Of a DNA stretch of 64,000 nucleotides, positions 1 to 12,098 are shown one piece after another; the stretch's first letter is position 1, and each line of letters starts with the position of its first letter. Below the pieces are notes generated by a model, which worked only from the letters and a program-made list of their open reading frames with translations, made no database searches and was not told the origin of the DNA. Location of the stretch: the NCBI GenBank assembly GCA_033977485.1, contig CM066984.1, forward strand, positions 25,565,001-25,629,000, given 5' to 3'. Source of the DNA: Hydrangea macrophylla (Eukaryota > Streptophyta > Magnoliopsida > Cornales > Hydrangeaceae). Both the position numbers and the translations under genes were made by a program.

Positions 1-1100
1 AAATGGTTTTTCATACATGACATTGACATTCATTGCACTCACGCATGTTATATAATAGATGTTATTGTGTGGTTATGTGACTATACGAGCCTTTTGGCTT
101 ATGGACTATTAAACCTTTCTTTCAGGTGATATAGATAAGGGTAAGGCCCCCGAGATTTAATGAACCTCCGCTTTGTTTGAAGATCGAGTTTATGGGACTT
201 TAATTTAAATGATGGTTCAAAGAGCATGTTATGATTTAATTGGACAAGTGTTAGTCCACCCACTTGTAAATAGCATGATAGCCTAACTCTGATTTTTCGT
301 TGCTTATCTTGAAAACGATTTGTTTCAAGAAGGGATAGTTTCCAAATGAAAACCCGATTTCTGTTTTATTAATGTTTTCCAAATGATGACCATATTTTTC
401 AAGCTCGGAGTAGAGTTTACTCGTAAAGATCCCGTCTAGGGAAGAAATTATGAGATCATGATTCTTTGTATTGATTTCAGAACATTAATAAAAACCTTGG
501 GTTTTTATTTTAAGAATTTCTAAAGATTGAGAAAAAGAAAGTAAATCATTTTATTACTTTTTGATATGTGAAACCAAGTTTGAGTTTCTATTTAAAAGTT
601 ATTTTATAAAGCTGGTGAAGAAGTCTGATAAATGCTTATCAGATCTGTATATTTTCCGCTGCACTGCTATTCATTTGATGAGCCGATAAAGATTTCTGTT
701 AATGTCTTTTAAATTGACAAGCAAATATTTTCAAAAGAATAATTGAATGCTTTTGCTAGAGTTTTACTCAGATCCGTGAGTCTTTAAAGATTTTGTTTTC
801 CCATCAAAGATTTTGAAAGGCTATTATATGCTTCCGCAGTAACCCTCGGAGTCTAGGACTCGGGGCATTGTAAAATGGTATCAAAGTTTAGAGGTTTCAA
901 AGTTTAAATGTTTCGAAGCTTCAGATTTTAAATGAAACGTTTGTTTTTTTTAAAGAGAAGTTTTTTTTTTAAGTAAGCTTCGGGTCTAGGACTCGGAGCA
1001 TTACCAACATGTTTAGTCCTTCCGCTCTTGTCTATTATTTTATTTTAGTTAGCACCCCCTCGCCTGCAGGACCAATGTCGTGGCGGGGCAGGGCGCTACA
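1..1100 (+). repeat. 3' portion of the 5' LTR of the LARD
   Basis: It is nearly identical to 4666-5738 apart from scattered substitutions and a short indel (about 25 bases absent from the 3' copy near 5049). It ends GGCGCTACA and is immediately followed by a tRNA-Met-like primer site. The start of this LTR lies upstream of the window. Confidence 0.85.
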
Positions 1101-1102
1101 GA

Positions 1103-1114
1103 TGGTATTAGAGC
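1103..1114 (+). promoter_or_regulatory. Primer-binding site of the LARD
   Basis: The sequence TGGTATTAGAGC begins two bases after the 5' LTR. It differs by one base from TGGTATCAGAGC, the usual plant primer site complementary to the 3' end of initiator tRNA-Met. Confidence 0.85.
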
Positions 1115-2141
1115 ATACCGGGTTAAATACTTCGGAAGGCCAGGTTATGTGCTCAAGTTGATTGAGAAATTGTTTTGTTGACATGTTAGTTGATGACTTG
1201 AAAAATGTATTATCATGTATTAACCTGTTACTTGATAACTTGTGATGTGTTGTTTAAAGTTTTAACTGCACGTATCTTTGAGAAGATGAATTAACCATGT
1301 TTACTTGCCTACGGGACTATGTGATATATCATGCTACGTTGTTTAAGATGCTTATATGCTTACATGTTTAGTTATGCAACAAGCATGCTAGAAATATATC
1401 TTTTTACGAATATGTTTATGCCATTATACATACCCATGAGACGTGTACACGATTGTGTTATACCCATGAGTGTGGCTTGAATTAGATTCTTGTGTGAAAT
1501 GGGTAGTGAGGGCATTATTGTAGTTCCTATTCCCCCTTGTTTTGAGAGGTCAGTTATAGGTAACTTTTTGACTTTTTGATGTAGCCTCTCCTTTCGGTTA
1601 GATCTCGATACTCCTTATTCTGTGGGAATTATTTTTAATGGATAAATTCACCCCTTTATGAGTTGGGTATGCTTGCCTTTATAGATCCTTGCCATTTGAT
1701 TTTTGGACCGGTTATGTTAGTGGAGCTTCTTGGTGTGACTATCTTTCTGTGCAAGTTCACACATTTTTCTGGAAAGAGTGTATCGTTTTGTGATCATGTC
1801 ATTCTATGGAATCTTTATTATATTGACCCTTGAATGTTTCAAACGTCATCAGAAGAAATGCATAGAGAACATCGTAATATGCAGTTACATGTGTGGTGAG
1901 CACAGGAATTTGAGACAGCATGTGAGGTGGAGTATAAAGTGCATCTACTATTTTGTCTAGACTTGGTCCTGGTAAGTATTTTGCGGTTCACACATTGGGA
2001 ACATTAATCTCTGTTTCGAACATGGGTTATGTGATGTGACGTGAGTACATGGGGATATGAGTTGAGTATATAGGGGATCGACGATAGCGTCATTGGAGAT
2101 ATTAATCATTTGAGATCAGTGTATTTCTGTAGATATTGGAT

Positions 2142-2510
2142 GGTTGAGGAATCTCTCAACCTATCTTATAGTATACTTTATGGTATTATCGTATGACACG
2201 ATATTGCAGTATTCTTTTACGATTTTGTTTACGGTTTATGGTGTATAGATGAGGAATCTCTCATCTTATATGATGGTGCATTCTAATACGGTATATATGG
2301 GGTGGTTGAGGAATCTCTCAACCTATTTACGGTGTTATCCTAATGTATTCTAATACGGTGTATATGGATAGTTGAGGAATCTTTCAACCTATTAACGGTA
2401 TTATCTCAGGACGTATTCTATTACAGTGTATATGGGATGGTTGAGGAATCTCTTAACCTATTCATTATCATATTATGGAATATATGAAGCGATTGAGAAA
2501 TCTCTCAACT
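2142..2510 (+). repeat. Array of six covarying short hairpins
   Basis: Six imperfect copies of a 20-base inverted repeat of the type GGTTGAG-GAATCT-CTCAACC start near 2142, 2247, 2304, 2370, 2439 and 2491. The loop GAATCT is constant in five copies and AAATCT in the last. Copy 2 is AGATGAG/CTCATCT, which changes two base pairs on both sides. Copies 4 and 5 change one arm only in ways that keep a G-U pair. The flanking text (ACGGT...TATATGG) also recurs, so this is a degenerate tandem repeat built around the stem-loop. Confidence 0.8.
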
Positions 2511-2787
2511 TGTATTACGATAGATATTGGACTCTGAGAATTTAATCTCATTTTGAATTTCGAGGAATGCTATTTGAGGATTGTATACTAGGCTTCTGAG
2601 AAAATTTCTTCAGGGGAGATGAAGTGTTATGACCTACTATGTATAAGGTTCTTATGATCCGACATTTCAGAATACTCGTAAATGATTATCCGTGTTGTAA
2701 GATAGAGTGTGAATCATCCCTTGGACTGTGTTGCGATTTCTTGGTTATCAGATGACCTTACTTGAATTTCGCGGACAAAATTCTTTT

Positions 2788-2800
2788 AAGGGGGGTAGAG
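2788..2800 (+). promoter_or_regulatory. Polypurine tract of the LARD
   Basis: AAGGGGGGTAGAG directly precedes the 3' LTR start TGTAATGACC. It is the expected primer for plus-strand DNA synthesis. Confidence 0.85.
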
Positions 2801-5738
2801 TGTAATGACCCGAAAATTAGAAACATATATTAAAAAAAATTATTCTTATTTTCGGCAAGAAAAAAATACCAGATTTGAAATTTGGCAGTATTAATTTACA
2901 TGTGTTTATGCGTGGTCGTGTGAGCTCAACACATGGGATGATCTCCCTCGTTGAACTTGGGCCCAAAGTTAAATCGTGCATAGTGTGGGCATGTGTGTTG
3001 GGCGTGTAATTTGTGTGTGTATTTCATGTGGTGTGTGTGTGGGAGGCTTAGGCTTGAAGCCTCTTAGAGGCCAAGCAATACTTTTTATATATACAAACAC
3101 CTCTCACTCTCAATTCAAGCAACTCTCTGCCTCTCTCTTAACTCTCCACTGACTCCCTCTCTATCTCGGCTACAAACACACACACATATAATTTCACATT
3201 TACATACACACACATATATGGACGGAAACATATATTTACCCAAGGGAATTGATTCAAAGCTTTGGGTAATGGAATTCTTTATATCTTTCTGAAATCTGAA
3301 AGTTGGGTAAGATTTTTACACCAATTTTAATTTGGTTTCAGTTTACATTAGACTTTATAGAAATTGATATATATGGAAGTTTATATATATATATAAATAT
3401 CGTTCAGGGTCCGAAATTAGCGGTCAGAAAAACTGTAATTAAAACTCGATTTCTTTATATCAAATGAAAGGTCTCAATCCCATGAGGCTCCATTTCAAAT
3501 TTCAAAAGCTAATTCGCAACAATTGCAACGAACAGTTGATTTTAAATTTTGTCGTCACTTGGTTTTTCAATTAATTTGAGAGCTATGATTTGATTCATAA
3601 AAATCCAATTCCATCTTTGAAATCTACGCGGAAAAAGGAAGAGATTCATATATTGAAAGTCCTATTTTGGTTAAGTTTTCAAAATGGGTCAAAAATCAAC
3701 CTTTGATTTCAAAACAGGGAAAGAACAAGGAAGAAGACGACTTTGTGACATCTCGCGCGCGCGACCCGCGCGAGCAGCCCAGGCTATTTTTCTAAAAATT
3801 GTTTTCAAATGCCACATGGTCTTTTTGCATGATATTCGCCCGAGCGGCCCGCGTGCGCGACCTCAGTTAGTTTAGTAAAACCTCCTGTTTTCTTATACTT
3901 GATTCAGAAATGAGCTAAAGGACCTTGTACCCTAAGCTTTATGAGTTGTTCTTCACTTTTATAGTAGACGGGCTTTTCGGGATTCTATTCCGTGTGATTT
4001 AGACTATCCTCGGTGAACGGTAGTTCCATATAACCCTCAATAAAGTTGTATAATATGTTAATAGCGTACTTATATGTGTTACTTGAGCTGTGATGTTTTA
4101 AGTGTTTACTTGAGCTGCTATGCCTTAAATGGTTACTATGTGTTATGTGTTTACCTAGGTGATTTCAGCATGTCTATGGTGTTGCTTTAAATTAAAAGCA
4201 TGGATTGATAATCTGTCTTATGGAATATTGAATATGTCTGGATACTTAGAGCTCGCATATGTCATAACATTTATAAGCATGAGCATAAACACAAAAATCA
4301 CGAAAATGATTTTGGGATGAAAGACCGTAGAGGCTTTCGATTTTTGAAAAGGGAAGACCTTAGAGGCTTCTAGGTTTTGAAAAGGGAAGACCGTAGAGGC
4401 TTTCATGCATAAAACCCTCAAGGAGGGATTTTGTTTTGAAAAGATAGAAATCCCGGATTTGTGGGTAGGCGTGTGAGATGGGTACTACTAGGAACTCGAA
4501 TTGTGGTATGTGTTGCAAGAAACCCCCGTAACGTGAAGGCTAGGCCTCCGTGTAATTCGTAAGGCCCAAAGTCCCACACGTTTGAGGCTAGGCCTACGTA
4601 GACAGGAAGCCCATGGTCTGGGTAATGATATTGACGATCAAGAGTGAGTGTTTGAAAATGCATGAAAATGGTTTTTCATATATGACATTGACATTCATTG
4701 CACTCACGCATGTTATATAATAGATGTTATTGTGTGGTTATATGACTATACGAGCCTTTTGACTTATGGACTATTAAACCTTTCTTTCAGGTGATATAGA
4801 TAAGGGTAAGGCCCCCGAGATTTGATGAACCTCCGCTTTATTTGAAGGTCGAGTTTATGGGATTTTAATTTAAATGATGGTTCAAAGAGCATGTTATGAT
4901 TTAATTGGACAAGTGTTAGTCCACCCACTTTTAAATAGCATGATAGCTTAACTCTGATTTTTCGTTGCTTATCTTGAAAACGATTTGTTTCAAGAAGGGA
5001 TAGTTTCCAAATGAAAACCTGATTTCTGTTTTAATAATGTTTTCCAAATAGAGTTTACTCGTAAATATCTCGTTTAGGGAAGAAATTGTGAGATCATGAT
5101 TCTTTGTATTGATTTTAGAACATTAATAAAAACCTTGGGTTTTTATTTTAAGAATTTCTAAAGATTGAGAAAAAGGAACTAAATCATTGTATTACTTTTC
5201 GATATGTGAAACCAAGTTTGAGTTTCTATTTAAAAGTTATTTTATAAAGCTGGTGAAGAAGTTTGATAAATGTTTATCAGATTTGTATATTTTCCGCTGC
5301 ATTGTTGTTCATTTGATGAACCGATAAAGATTTATGTTAATGTCTTTTAAATTGACAAGCAAAGCTTTTCAAATGACTAATTGAATGCTTCCGCTAGAGT
5401 TTTACTCAGATCCGTGAGTCTTTAAAAATTTTGTTTTCCCATCAAAGATTTCGAAAGGCTATTCTATGCTTCCGCAGTAACCCTCGGAGTCTAGGACTCG
5501 AGGCGTTCCAAAATGGTATCAAAGTTTAGAGGTTTCAAAGTTTAAATGTTTCGAAGCTTCAGATTTTAAATGAAACGTTTGTTTTTTTTTAAGAGAAGTT
5601 TTTTTTTTAAGTAAGCTTCGGGTCTAGGACTCGGAGCATTACTAGCATGTTTAGTCCTTCCACTCTTGTTTATTATTTTATTTTAGTTAGCACCCCCTCG
5701 CCTGCGGGACCCGTGTCATGGTGGGCCGGGGTGCTACA
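2801..5738 (+). repeat. 3' LTR of the LARD (2938 bp)
   Basis: This complete LTR has TG...CA ends. It carries a TATA box near 3086 followed by a pyrimidine-rich leader, and GC-rich patches around 3750-3860 rich in CGCG. The remaining sequence has no convincing gene. The last 1073 bases match the partial 5' LTR at the window start. Confidence 0.85.
3086..3093 (+). promoter_or_regulatory. TATA box in the LARD LTR
   Basis: TATATATA followed by ACAAACACC and a CT-rich stretch gives the usual plant core-promoter layout. It would mark the U3/R boundary about 300 bases into the LTR. Confidence 0.6.
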
Positions 5739-6081
5739 ATTTTTATGTGCATTTACTTTTCCAATACACATCAAAGTTGTTCACAACTCTCAACTCTTTG
5801 TAAATGTGGATGCTTTTTTTATACTTATTCCGTTGTACAGTTATAATTTTAGTGTTATGATATTCTGTGTTTTAGTTTTATATTTTGTCTTTACTGAATG
5901 TTAATTCTATGACTTGTATGTTTAGCATAACAATAGTGTGTTGTATCTTAACTATGTTTTTGAAGTTTTATCATGCTTAAAATTCAAATTCTGAAATTTC
6001 AGCACTTTCAGTTTTATTCATCATATGTTTTTTATATCATCAATGTAATGTTTAAATATGTAAATATTTTTAAATGTGCAG
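5739..6081. other. AT-rich sequence between LARD and protease relic
   Basis: No gene is seen. The tract ends in a pyrimidine-rich stretch and TGCAG that serves as the splice acceptor of the protease relic's first visible exon. Confidence 0.6.
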
Positions 6082-7045
6082 GAGTGGGTCAGAAAATATG
6101 ATGTTGATGGAATAAAAAATTTTATAAATAATTTCTTGGGTGCGAAAACAAACATGCATCGATACCATCACTTTCCATTATTCTCAGAAGCATGAAGAAT
6201 TTACAAAGATCATTGGACGATTGGTGTCCTTGATAATGAGGAAGGAGCATGGAGGTTCTACAATTCCTCCCGTCCAAGGTCAAAAAAGCATAAAGATCCT
6301 TACAAGAAGGATGTTGAAGACATGGTACTTTCTATAACTATTAATCTTTATGTACTTGTAATGATAGTTTAAAAATATTTTATATATGTTTTGATTTTCC
6401 AAAAAATGACTAGTTTCTTTTTTGAATTTTAATTAATTGATGTCCATTTTTCTGTACACAATAGCTGTCTATTTTTATGTTCACTATGTGTCTGAAGTTT
6501 TCTCATGTTTAGGATCAGAACTGATGAAATTTCACCTCTTTCCGATGGTGAAATTTAACGAGATTCCCATTTTTTCATCACATGTTTATTCTTAACTCCT
6601 TCCATTTCAGTATGTTAATTATTTCTTGAAATATTGGTACAGTGAGTATAGTTTACATTTATGTGAGAGAGATAAATGCTTCTGCATAGTTACATCAAAA
6701 TTAAGATAGTATTCATCAATTGCAATTCTGTTTAATGTTTTTATCATAGTTGTATAAATTTTCATATTCATGTTAATTTTAAGACACGAAGTTTATTCTT
6801 TCTTTGTTTTGCAGAAGAAGTATGTTGATTCATATCATATGAGAATGAAGGTTCAAGCAAAACCAACGAAGCTTATTGAAATAACAGACACCCCACAACA
6901 GGATTCTGGATCTGTTGATTGTGGGGTGATTGTTTGCCATGTGATGAGATCTATATTTTACAATGATCTAGTGACTTCATTTTGTGATGTGCACAAAATG
7001 CATGCTGAGCTCATTCATGAATTTCTAGTTGGTTATGGTGGATGA
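6082..7045 (+). pseudogene. Ulp1-type (peptidase C48) cysteine protease relic, two exons
   Basis: Two exons (6082-6324 and 6815-7045) with GT-AG ends and phase 0 encode the C-terminal catalytic part of a Ulp1/SUMO-protease-like domain. Exon 1 carries the catalytic histidine in DHWTIGVLDN and the strand WRFYNSS. Exon 2 carries the oxyanion glutamine and catalytic cysteine in PQQDSGSVDCGVIVC, then a stop. An in-frame TGA at 6193-6195 lies 18 bases before the histidine codon, and no upstream exons are seen, so I call it a pseudogene. Such domains occur in plant Mutator-like and other transposons as well as host genes. The LARD inserted about 340 bp upstream may have cut the original gene. Confidence 0.75.
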
Positions 7046-7203
7046 ATTCTGTGCTTGTGGACATATTTTGTATTTTTAATTTGATGATATGACTGGTATG
7101 TTTACTAAATGTTAATTACATAACTGATAAAAAAATTTGGTATATAAGAACTTTGTTTTGAATGTTCACCTAATTTTTGAAGCTTTTATATTTAGAATTC
7201 GAA

Positions 7204-8617
7204 GTGGTGAAATTTCACAACAATTATATTTGTTTATTATCTGTTTTTTCATAGCATCCAAGAGTTAAATGTGTTGAATTTCTAGAGATGATGTGATTAC
7301 ATTGTGAAATTTATGACTCTATTTTTGCATGTTCTAAGATACATGGTGATATAATTTCATTATATTTGACCACATTCATTGAGTTTTGTTTTTCCTAATC
7401 CTAAGAGTAATTGACAAATATGACTTTGTTGAAATGTGGTGAAATTTCACCACAGTTATTTTTGCAATTAGGCTCGGGAATTCTTAATGTGTTGGAATGA
7501 TATTGTCTAATTTGAAGTGCTTTGTTAATGATGATATTGTCACATAATTATGTGAAGAAATATGATAATAATATTCAATTTGATCATCATTTTTTGGTAA
7601 AATATCATCGTACCTGCACAATAAAAAGGGTAAAGCTATTGCGAGAAGCTTCTCATATGAGAAGCTACTCACTATAGCCTTACCCTGTAAAAAAATATGA
7701 CTTCATTTATGTATCTTTTAAGACATAGGTGTATGTGTTTTGAAATAATGTGTAATATCCTCAAATTTCACCACATTCAGATGTCTTGACAACACTGAGG
7801 AAGCAGCTTTTAATGTGTTCAATTTTTTTGTATTTTCACCAGTCATGAAAAATGAATATGCTGAATTTTTAATAGTCACATTTATCAATTAGGCTCATAT
7901 TTCAAAAGTGTTATTACCAAAGTTTGCTAACCTATAATCCAGTCCATTTTATATTTGCAAAGTGGTGAATTTTAATACATTCGTCAAAACTATGAAATGT
8001 AGATTTGGAACTGTTCACTTTGGTCAAATGTGATCATGATTACAATGTCAAAAATATGATTTCATGTATGATTATTTTAAGGCACAGACTGATATGTGGT
8101 GAAATAATTTGTTAATGTCATGAAATTTTACCACAATTATATTTCTCGACAACATTGAGAAACGAGCCTTAAATGTGATCAAATTTTATGTTTTTCAAAG
8201 TGGTTACATTTATGTGGTGAAATTTCACCACATTCATATATGAAAAATGAATGTGATGATTTGTTAATGAGGTGCAGTACATATTGTGTGATTTCTCTAT
8301 ATTCATTGACGGACTAACCTTAAATGTGATCAATTTTTATGTTTGTGAAAGTGGCTACATTTATGTGGTAAAATTTCACTACATTGATATATGAAAAATG
8401 AATCTACATTGATTGATGGACTAACCTTAAATGTGATCAATTTTATGTTTGTGAAAGTGGCTACATTTGTGTGGTGAAATTTCACTACATTGATATATGA
8501 AAAATGAATGTGGTGAATTTCGACCACATTATTCTGACTGCTATTATCAGATGTGGTGAAAATTGAATATATTGAATTTAACCACACTCTTTATTCCCAA
8601 TTTATGTGGTGAATTTA
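7204..8617. repeat. Dispersed 20-bp palindrome (TGTGGTGAAATTTCACCACA) and half-sites
   Basis: The perfect 20-bp palindrome occurs at 7435-7454 and 8213-8232. Near-perfect copies are at 7204-7221, 8364-8383, 8470-8489 and 8509-8528, and half-sites (GTGGTGAA or TTCACCAC) at about 6523, 6545, 7763, 8121, 8551 and 8604. Recurrent short motifs in both orientations are typical of subterminal repeats in some DNA transposons, where transposase binds, but the element's ends were not found. Confidence 0.7.
8158..8508 (+). repeat. Three degenerate tandem units of about 100 bp carrying the palindrome
   Basis: Units begin near 8158, 8310 and 8412. Each contains CCTTAAATGTGATCAA, then a GTGGCTACATT-like segment, the 20-bp palindrome, and ATATATGAAAAATGAAT. 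The second and third are nearly identical. Confidence 0.75.
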
Positions 8618-9257
8618 GCACTACTATTTGTCAATTATCACTTTATTTGACTTCCATTATCAGATATGCTAGAAATTGACATCTTATAAAATGTATACTC
8701 GTAAATATTCAATTTTGAAGAGTATACAACATAAAATTATCATATTTATTCATCATTATTTGGTGAAAGTTCAACAGTATATAAAATTCTCATATTGCTT
8801 CTTTTGTAATCTTTGCCATATTTCCATTTATACAATATGCCAACTTTAAAATGTGAATTAGAGCAACATGATTATTTGGTGCTGTAATTAATGCCAACCA
8901 ACTTACAAAAACAGAGCTAAATTTTGAGTCTATGAAGAATTTGACGAACCTCTGAATATTGTAATGGTGTTTCATTTCCAATTGATCATTGTCATTGGTC
9001 ATTCCAAGTTGTAGTTTGGTTTAGATTGCTGATTTCGACGACAATGGTGATGGCGGCTGAAGACTCTTCAATGTTATTGGCAATTTCGATGGCAATGTCG
9101 ATCCGAATTGCAATGGTGATTGCGATGGCGATTCTAATACCGATTCCGATCACGATGGCGATTCCGTTGTTTTGCGGCAGGTTGGTTGATGGCGATGCCG
9201 ATGTAGATTGCAATGCATCGCAATTGTCATCGCGATCTTAGTCGGGGATGGCTATGG

Positions 9258-9311
9258 GAGAGAGAGAGAGAGAGAGAGAGAGACAAAGCGAAAGAGAGAG
9301 AGAAAGAGAGG
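9258..9311. repeat. GA microsatellite
   Basis: An uninterrupted GA run (9258-9283) is followed by an interrupted GA-rich stretch to 9311. Confidence 0.9.
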
Positions 9312-9582
9312 CGCTGAACTTTGTTTGGTCAAGGATGATTAGGTTAAGAAGGATAAATCTTTCCAAAATAATTTCAGCGACTTAAATCTACATATGTTTT
9401 TTTCTTACCCTTAAAACCAATATATTTTCATTAAAATATCCTTATATGTAATTGACCCTGTTATTTAAGGCATGAGCTTAGTCTTATTGAGTAGTCAAGT
9501 TTTGTTTTTTACTCTCACTTATTCTGTTTATAATTCCGCTTTCATTTGTAAGTTTTTAAATAAATCAAGTTCTTCTATATTA

Positions 9583-9826
9583 ATCAAATCTTTGGTAGCC
9601 CAAATGGGGAGGCGGACCAAGACAGGGGGTGTTCTACCCTCTTGGTTTTGTGTTCGAAACTTCTCATGAGGGGTCGTGTAAGCTAGTTGGAGGGATGAAT
9701 CTCAAGATGGACTTTAAAAATGTCCAGCTTGGTGCGCATATTGTGGGGTCACGACAATAGGTATCGATCCCGAAGTCGCGGAGCACAGACATGAGATTTG
9801 TCCTCCTATTAAAAAAAAATAAAAAA
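9583..9826 (+). mobile_element. tRNA-derived SINE with 16-bp target duplication
   Basis: A 244-bp element is flanked by the perfect direct repeat AAGTTCTTCTATATTA (9567-9582 and 9827-9842). Near its 5' end TAGCCCAAATGG fits the RNA polymerase III A box, and GTGTTCGAAAC about 50 bases later fits the B box. It ends in an A-rich tail. These are the diagnostic parts of a plant tRNA-derived SINE copied by LINE machinery. The exact target duplication suggests a fairly recent insertion. Confidence 0.85.
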
Positions 9827-9975
9827 AAGTTCTTCTATATTATTCTTACCTCGATCCTTTTTCTTTTTTTTGTTGTGATATTGCAAATATCACATAAGTG
9901 TTGCTGGAGATTGGCTAATGAGGATCCGAACTTCTTTATAACTGTTCGGTTAAATTAAGAAGATGACCTTTAAAA

Positions 9976-10142
9976 ATGGCTCCTCCGAGTAAGAAAGGCA
10001 AAGCGAAGGCCAACTTCACCGAGTCGACTCAGCGTCTGGCCTCCGATAATTCCAAATTCCCTGCGTGTATTCGCTTCGTTGCACCATCGTCCGTCGCCAT
10101 CACCGTCCACGCCAAGCCCGGTTCCAAAGTCGCCACCATCAC

Positions 10143-10214
<72 letters not shown>

Positions 10215-12057
10215 GCACTTCTTCTTTTCTCTCTCACTAAAATAGCTTTGGAATTTGTTTGTGTTGTGATGATGATGGATGGTTTGGGGCCCATGATATA
10301 ATCAGATTTCGACGACGAAGCAGTTGGAGTACAGATTGACGCTCCTGCTAAGGACGGAGAAGCTAATGCTGCACTTATTGATTACATAAGCTCGGTGAGT
10401 CCCTTCGTTACTTACCCTAATTGACTTACTCTTAAAAATTCAGCTCATTTTTGTGGGTGTATAATATGTATATATGTTGTATTGCCTGCGGGAACCAAAA
10501 GGAAAGCAAGTTTACTTTTCATGGCCAAGAAAACAAGTTATTATGATTGAACAGCCAAACAATGCCTTGATATTTGAGAGTACAATATCATTGGAATTTT
10601 CAAAAAAACATGATAGATTTGAGGCCAAATAATTTCGAATAGCGACCGACCCCAATTAACGTGGGATAAAGACTTAGTTGAGTGTGATAAAATGAGGCCA
10701 ACTTACATTTTCATAGTATTTCTTTTGTTTTTCCCCCCTCCTCATTTTCTTAGATAATTTGCATTTCATTGGGCATTAGATGAACATATGTTTTCTGGCA
10801 TTGTGGGTTTGTATTGTACTTATATGCATTGTGGATTAGAAATCAGACAGATTCATTCATAAATCAAAAAATGTTTCTTTGTGAATTGAGAAAGATGCTA
10901 TCAGATGCAATTATCCAAATGGTGTAGGATGTACTTAATCGCAGCGGAAGGAGATGGATTTTTTCGTTTATGATTCAAAGTGCCTTTGTGATACAATGAT
11001 AGAAAACATTGGTCAGCTCTTACAACCTGGACATTGTGTGTGTGCCACGAGAGGCCATTGGTGAGAAAGTAAAAGATGCCAAGCATATTATCCCAAATCA
11101 TATTATCCGACTTTCTCTCCTTACAATAATTCCGCAATGTTCTAACTCCGATCTTATTAACTCTTTGTGGCTTATCTTGAGGTTGGAACGTAAATGTACA
11201 TTAGCACTTTTATATGTAAAAGTTTCAACATATAGGTCATTAAAAGTTCTTTTTTCGCAGTACAATCTTGTAAATCTCACCAGGCTCTTCAGATTCCCAT
11301 GCATCACCCTCATTTTCGTTATCACCTTCGACACGGCATAACGATTTACTAGCCTTTCCTAGGGATCAATGAAGCACGGATGTGGGTGCGGGGAGTTTGG
11401 CAAATTTCCCAAAATCAAGAGTGCGGGTGCGGTGGGGTACTTATGTAAATAAAATATTAAAAATATATTTTTATATATTACCATACTTGAACTATTCTAG
11501 CACTACAGACTTGTTTTCAAATTTTTTTTTTTTGATTAAGACCTAATATATTATATAATAGAATTTATGTTAACCTTTCTTGTCTACAACTCTGCATTAT
11601 GTAATGGTTAAAGTAGTGGTAGTGGGTTAATACCGTAGATATATAAAATATACTCATCTACAAACAAACAAACAAACAGTCTCCAAAGTAGAATATTAAA
11701 AACTCAGAAAATGGGTTTCAGATATAGATACACACAAAAGCAAGACTCCAAAAAAAGAAGAAGATAGATAATGGGTTTAGGTGATCCACCAACGAAGAGA
11801 GAGAGAGAGAGAGTAGGCGTCGTGAGGACGACGTCGACGGCAGCACCACTAGTCAGTGATGCTGATGGCGACGATCAACTAGCGAAGTGAAATCGAAGAG
11901 GTTCGCCGTGAACCGGTTAGGGCGGTGGATCCCTTGTGCGATTTCAAACTCTGTCTAATGGTTTGAGAAATGTCTTTTAAAGGTAGGTTTTACATAGATG
12001 TGTCGTTAAGAGAGAGAGAGAGAGATGGACAAAGACGATCGGGAGACAGAGATGAAC

Positions 12058-12098
<41 letters not shown>

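Larger units (their letters stand above)
1101..2800 (+). other. LARD internal region without gag or pol
   Basis: The 1.7 kb between the primer site and the polypurine tract shows no zinc knuckle, protease, reverse transcriptase, RNase H or integrase motif in any frame. The only reading frames are short and unremarkable. The interior is AT-rich, and its second half holds the hairpin array described separately. Replication would need proteins supplied by an autonomous relative. Confidence 0.75.
1..5738 (+). mobile_element. Ty3/gypsy large retrotransposon derivative (LARD), 5' end outside window
   Basis: This is a non-autonomous LTR element read on the plus strand. A partial 5' LTR (1-1100) ends in GCTACA. 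It is followed by a primer-binding-like site, a 1.7-kb interior without a gag or pol frame, a polypurine tract, and a complete 3' LTR (2801-5738) that begins TGTAATGACC and ends GCTACA. Base 1 aligns with base 4666 and the two copies run together to their ends. The sequence just before the 3' LTR (GAATTTCGCGGACAAAATTC, then AAGGGGGG) resembles the conserved end of Tekay/Del chromoviruses; that lineage is an inference. The 5' target duplication is outside the window. Confidence 0.85.
7046..9566. other. AT-rich tract rich in palindromes and simple repeats, no gene
   Basis: No credible reading frame is seen. It contains the palindrome-rich segment (about 7204-8617), a GCGAT-type low-complexity stretch (about 9040-9180) and a GA microsatellite (9258-9311). 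It may be the 3' part of a DNA transposon that carried the protease relic, but I found no terminal inverted repeats or target duplication. Confidence 0.5.

Noticed and set aside
1778..1960. 60-aa frame in the LARD interior as a possible gag remnant
   Set aside because: No gag motif or zinc knuckle, and it is short enough to be chance in AT-rich DNA.
9026..9241. 71-aa plus frame rich in Met/Ala/Ile
   Set aside because: It is translation of a degenerate GCGATN low-complexity tract and is open on both strands.
9970..10301. Overlapping frames on both strands across the CT/AT repeat
   Set aside because: They are open only because of the dinucleotide repeat. The plus frame starting at 9976 is real just up to the splice donor at 10144.
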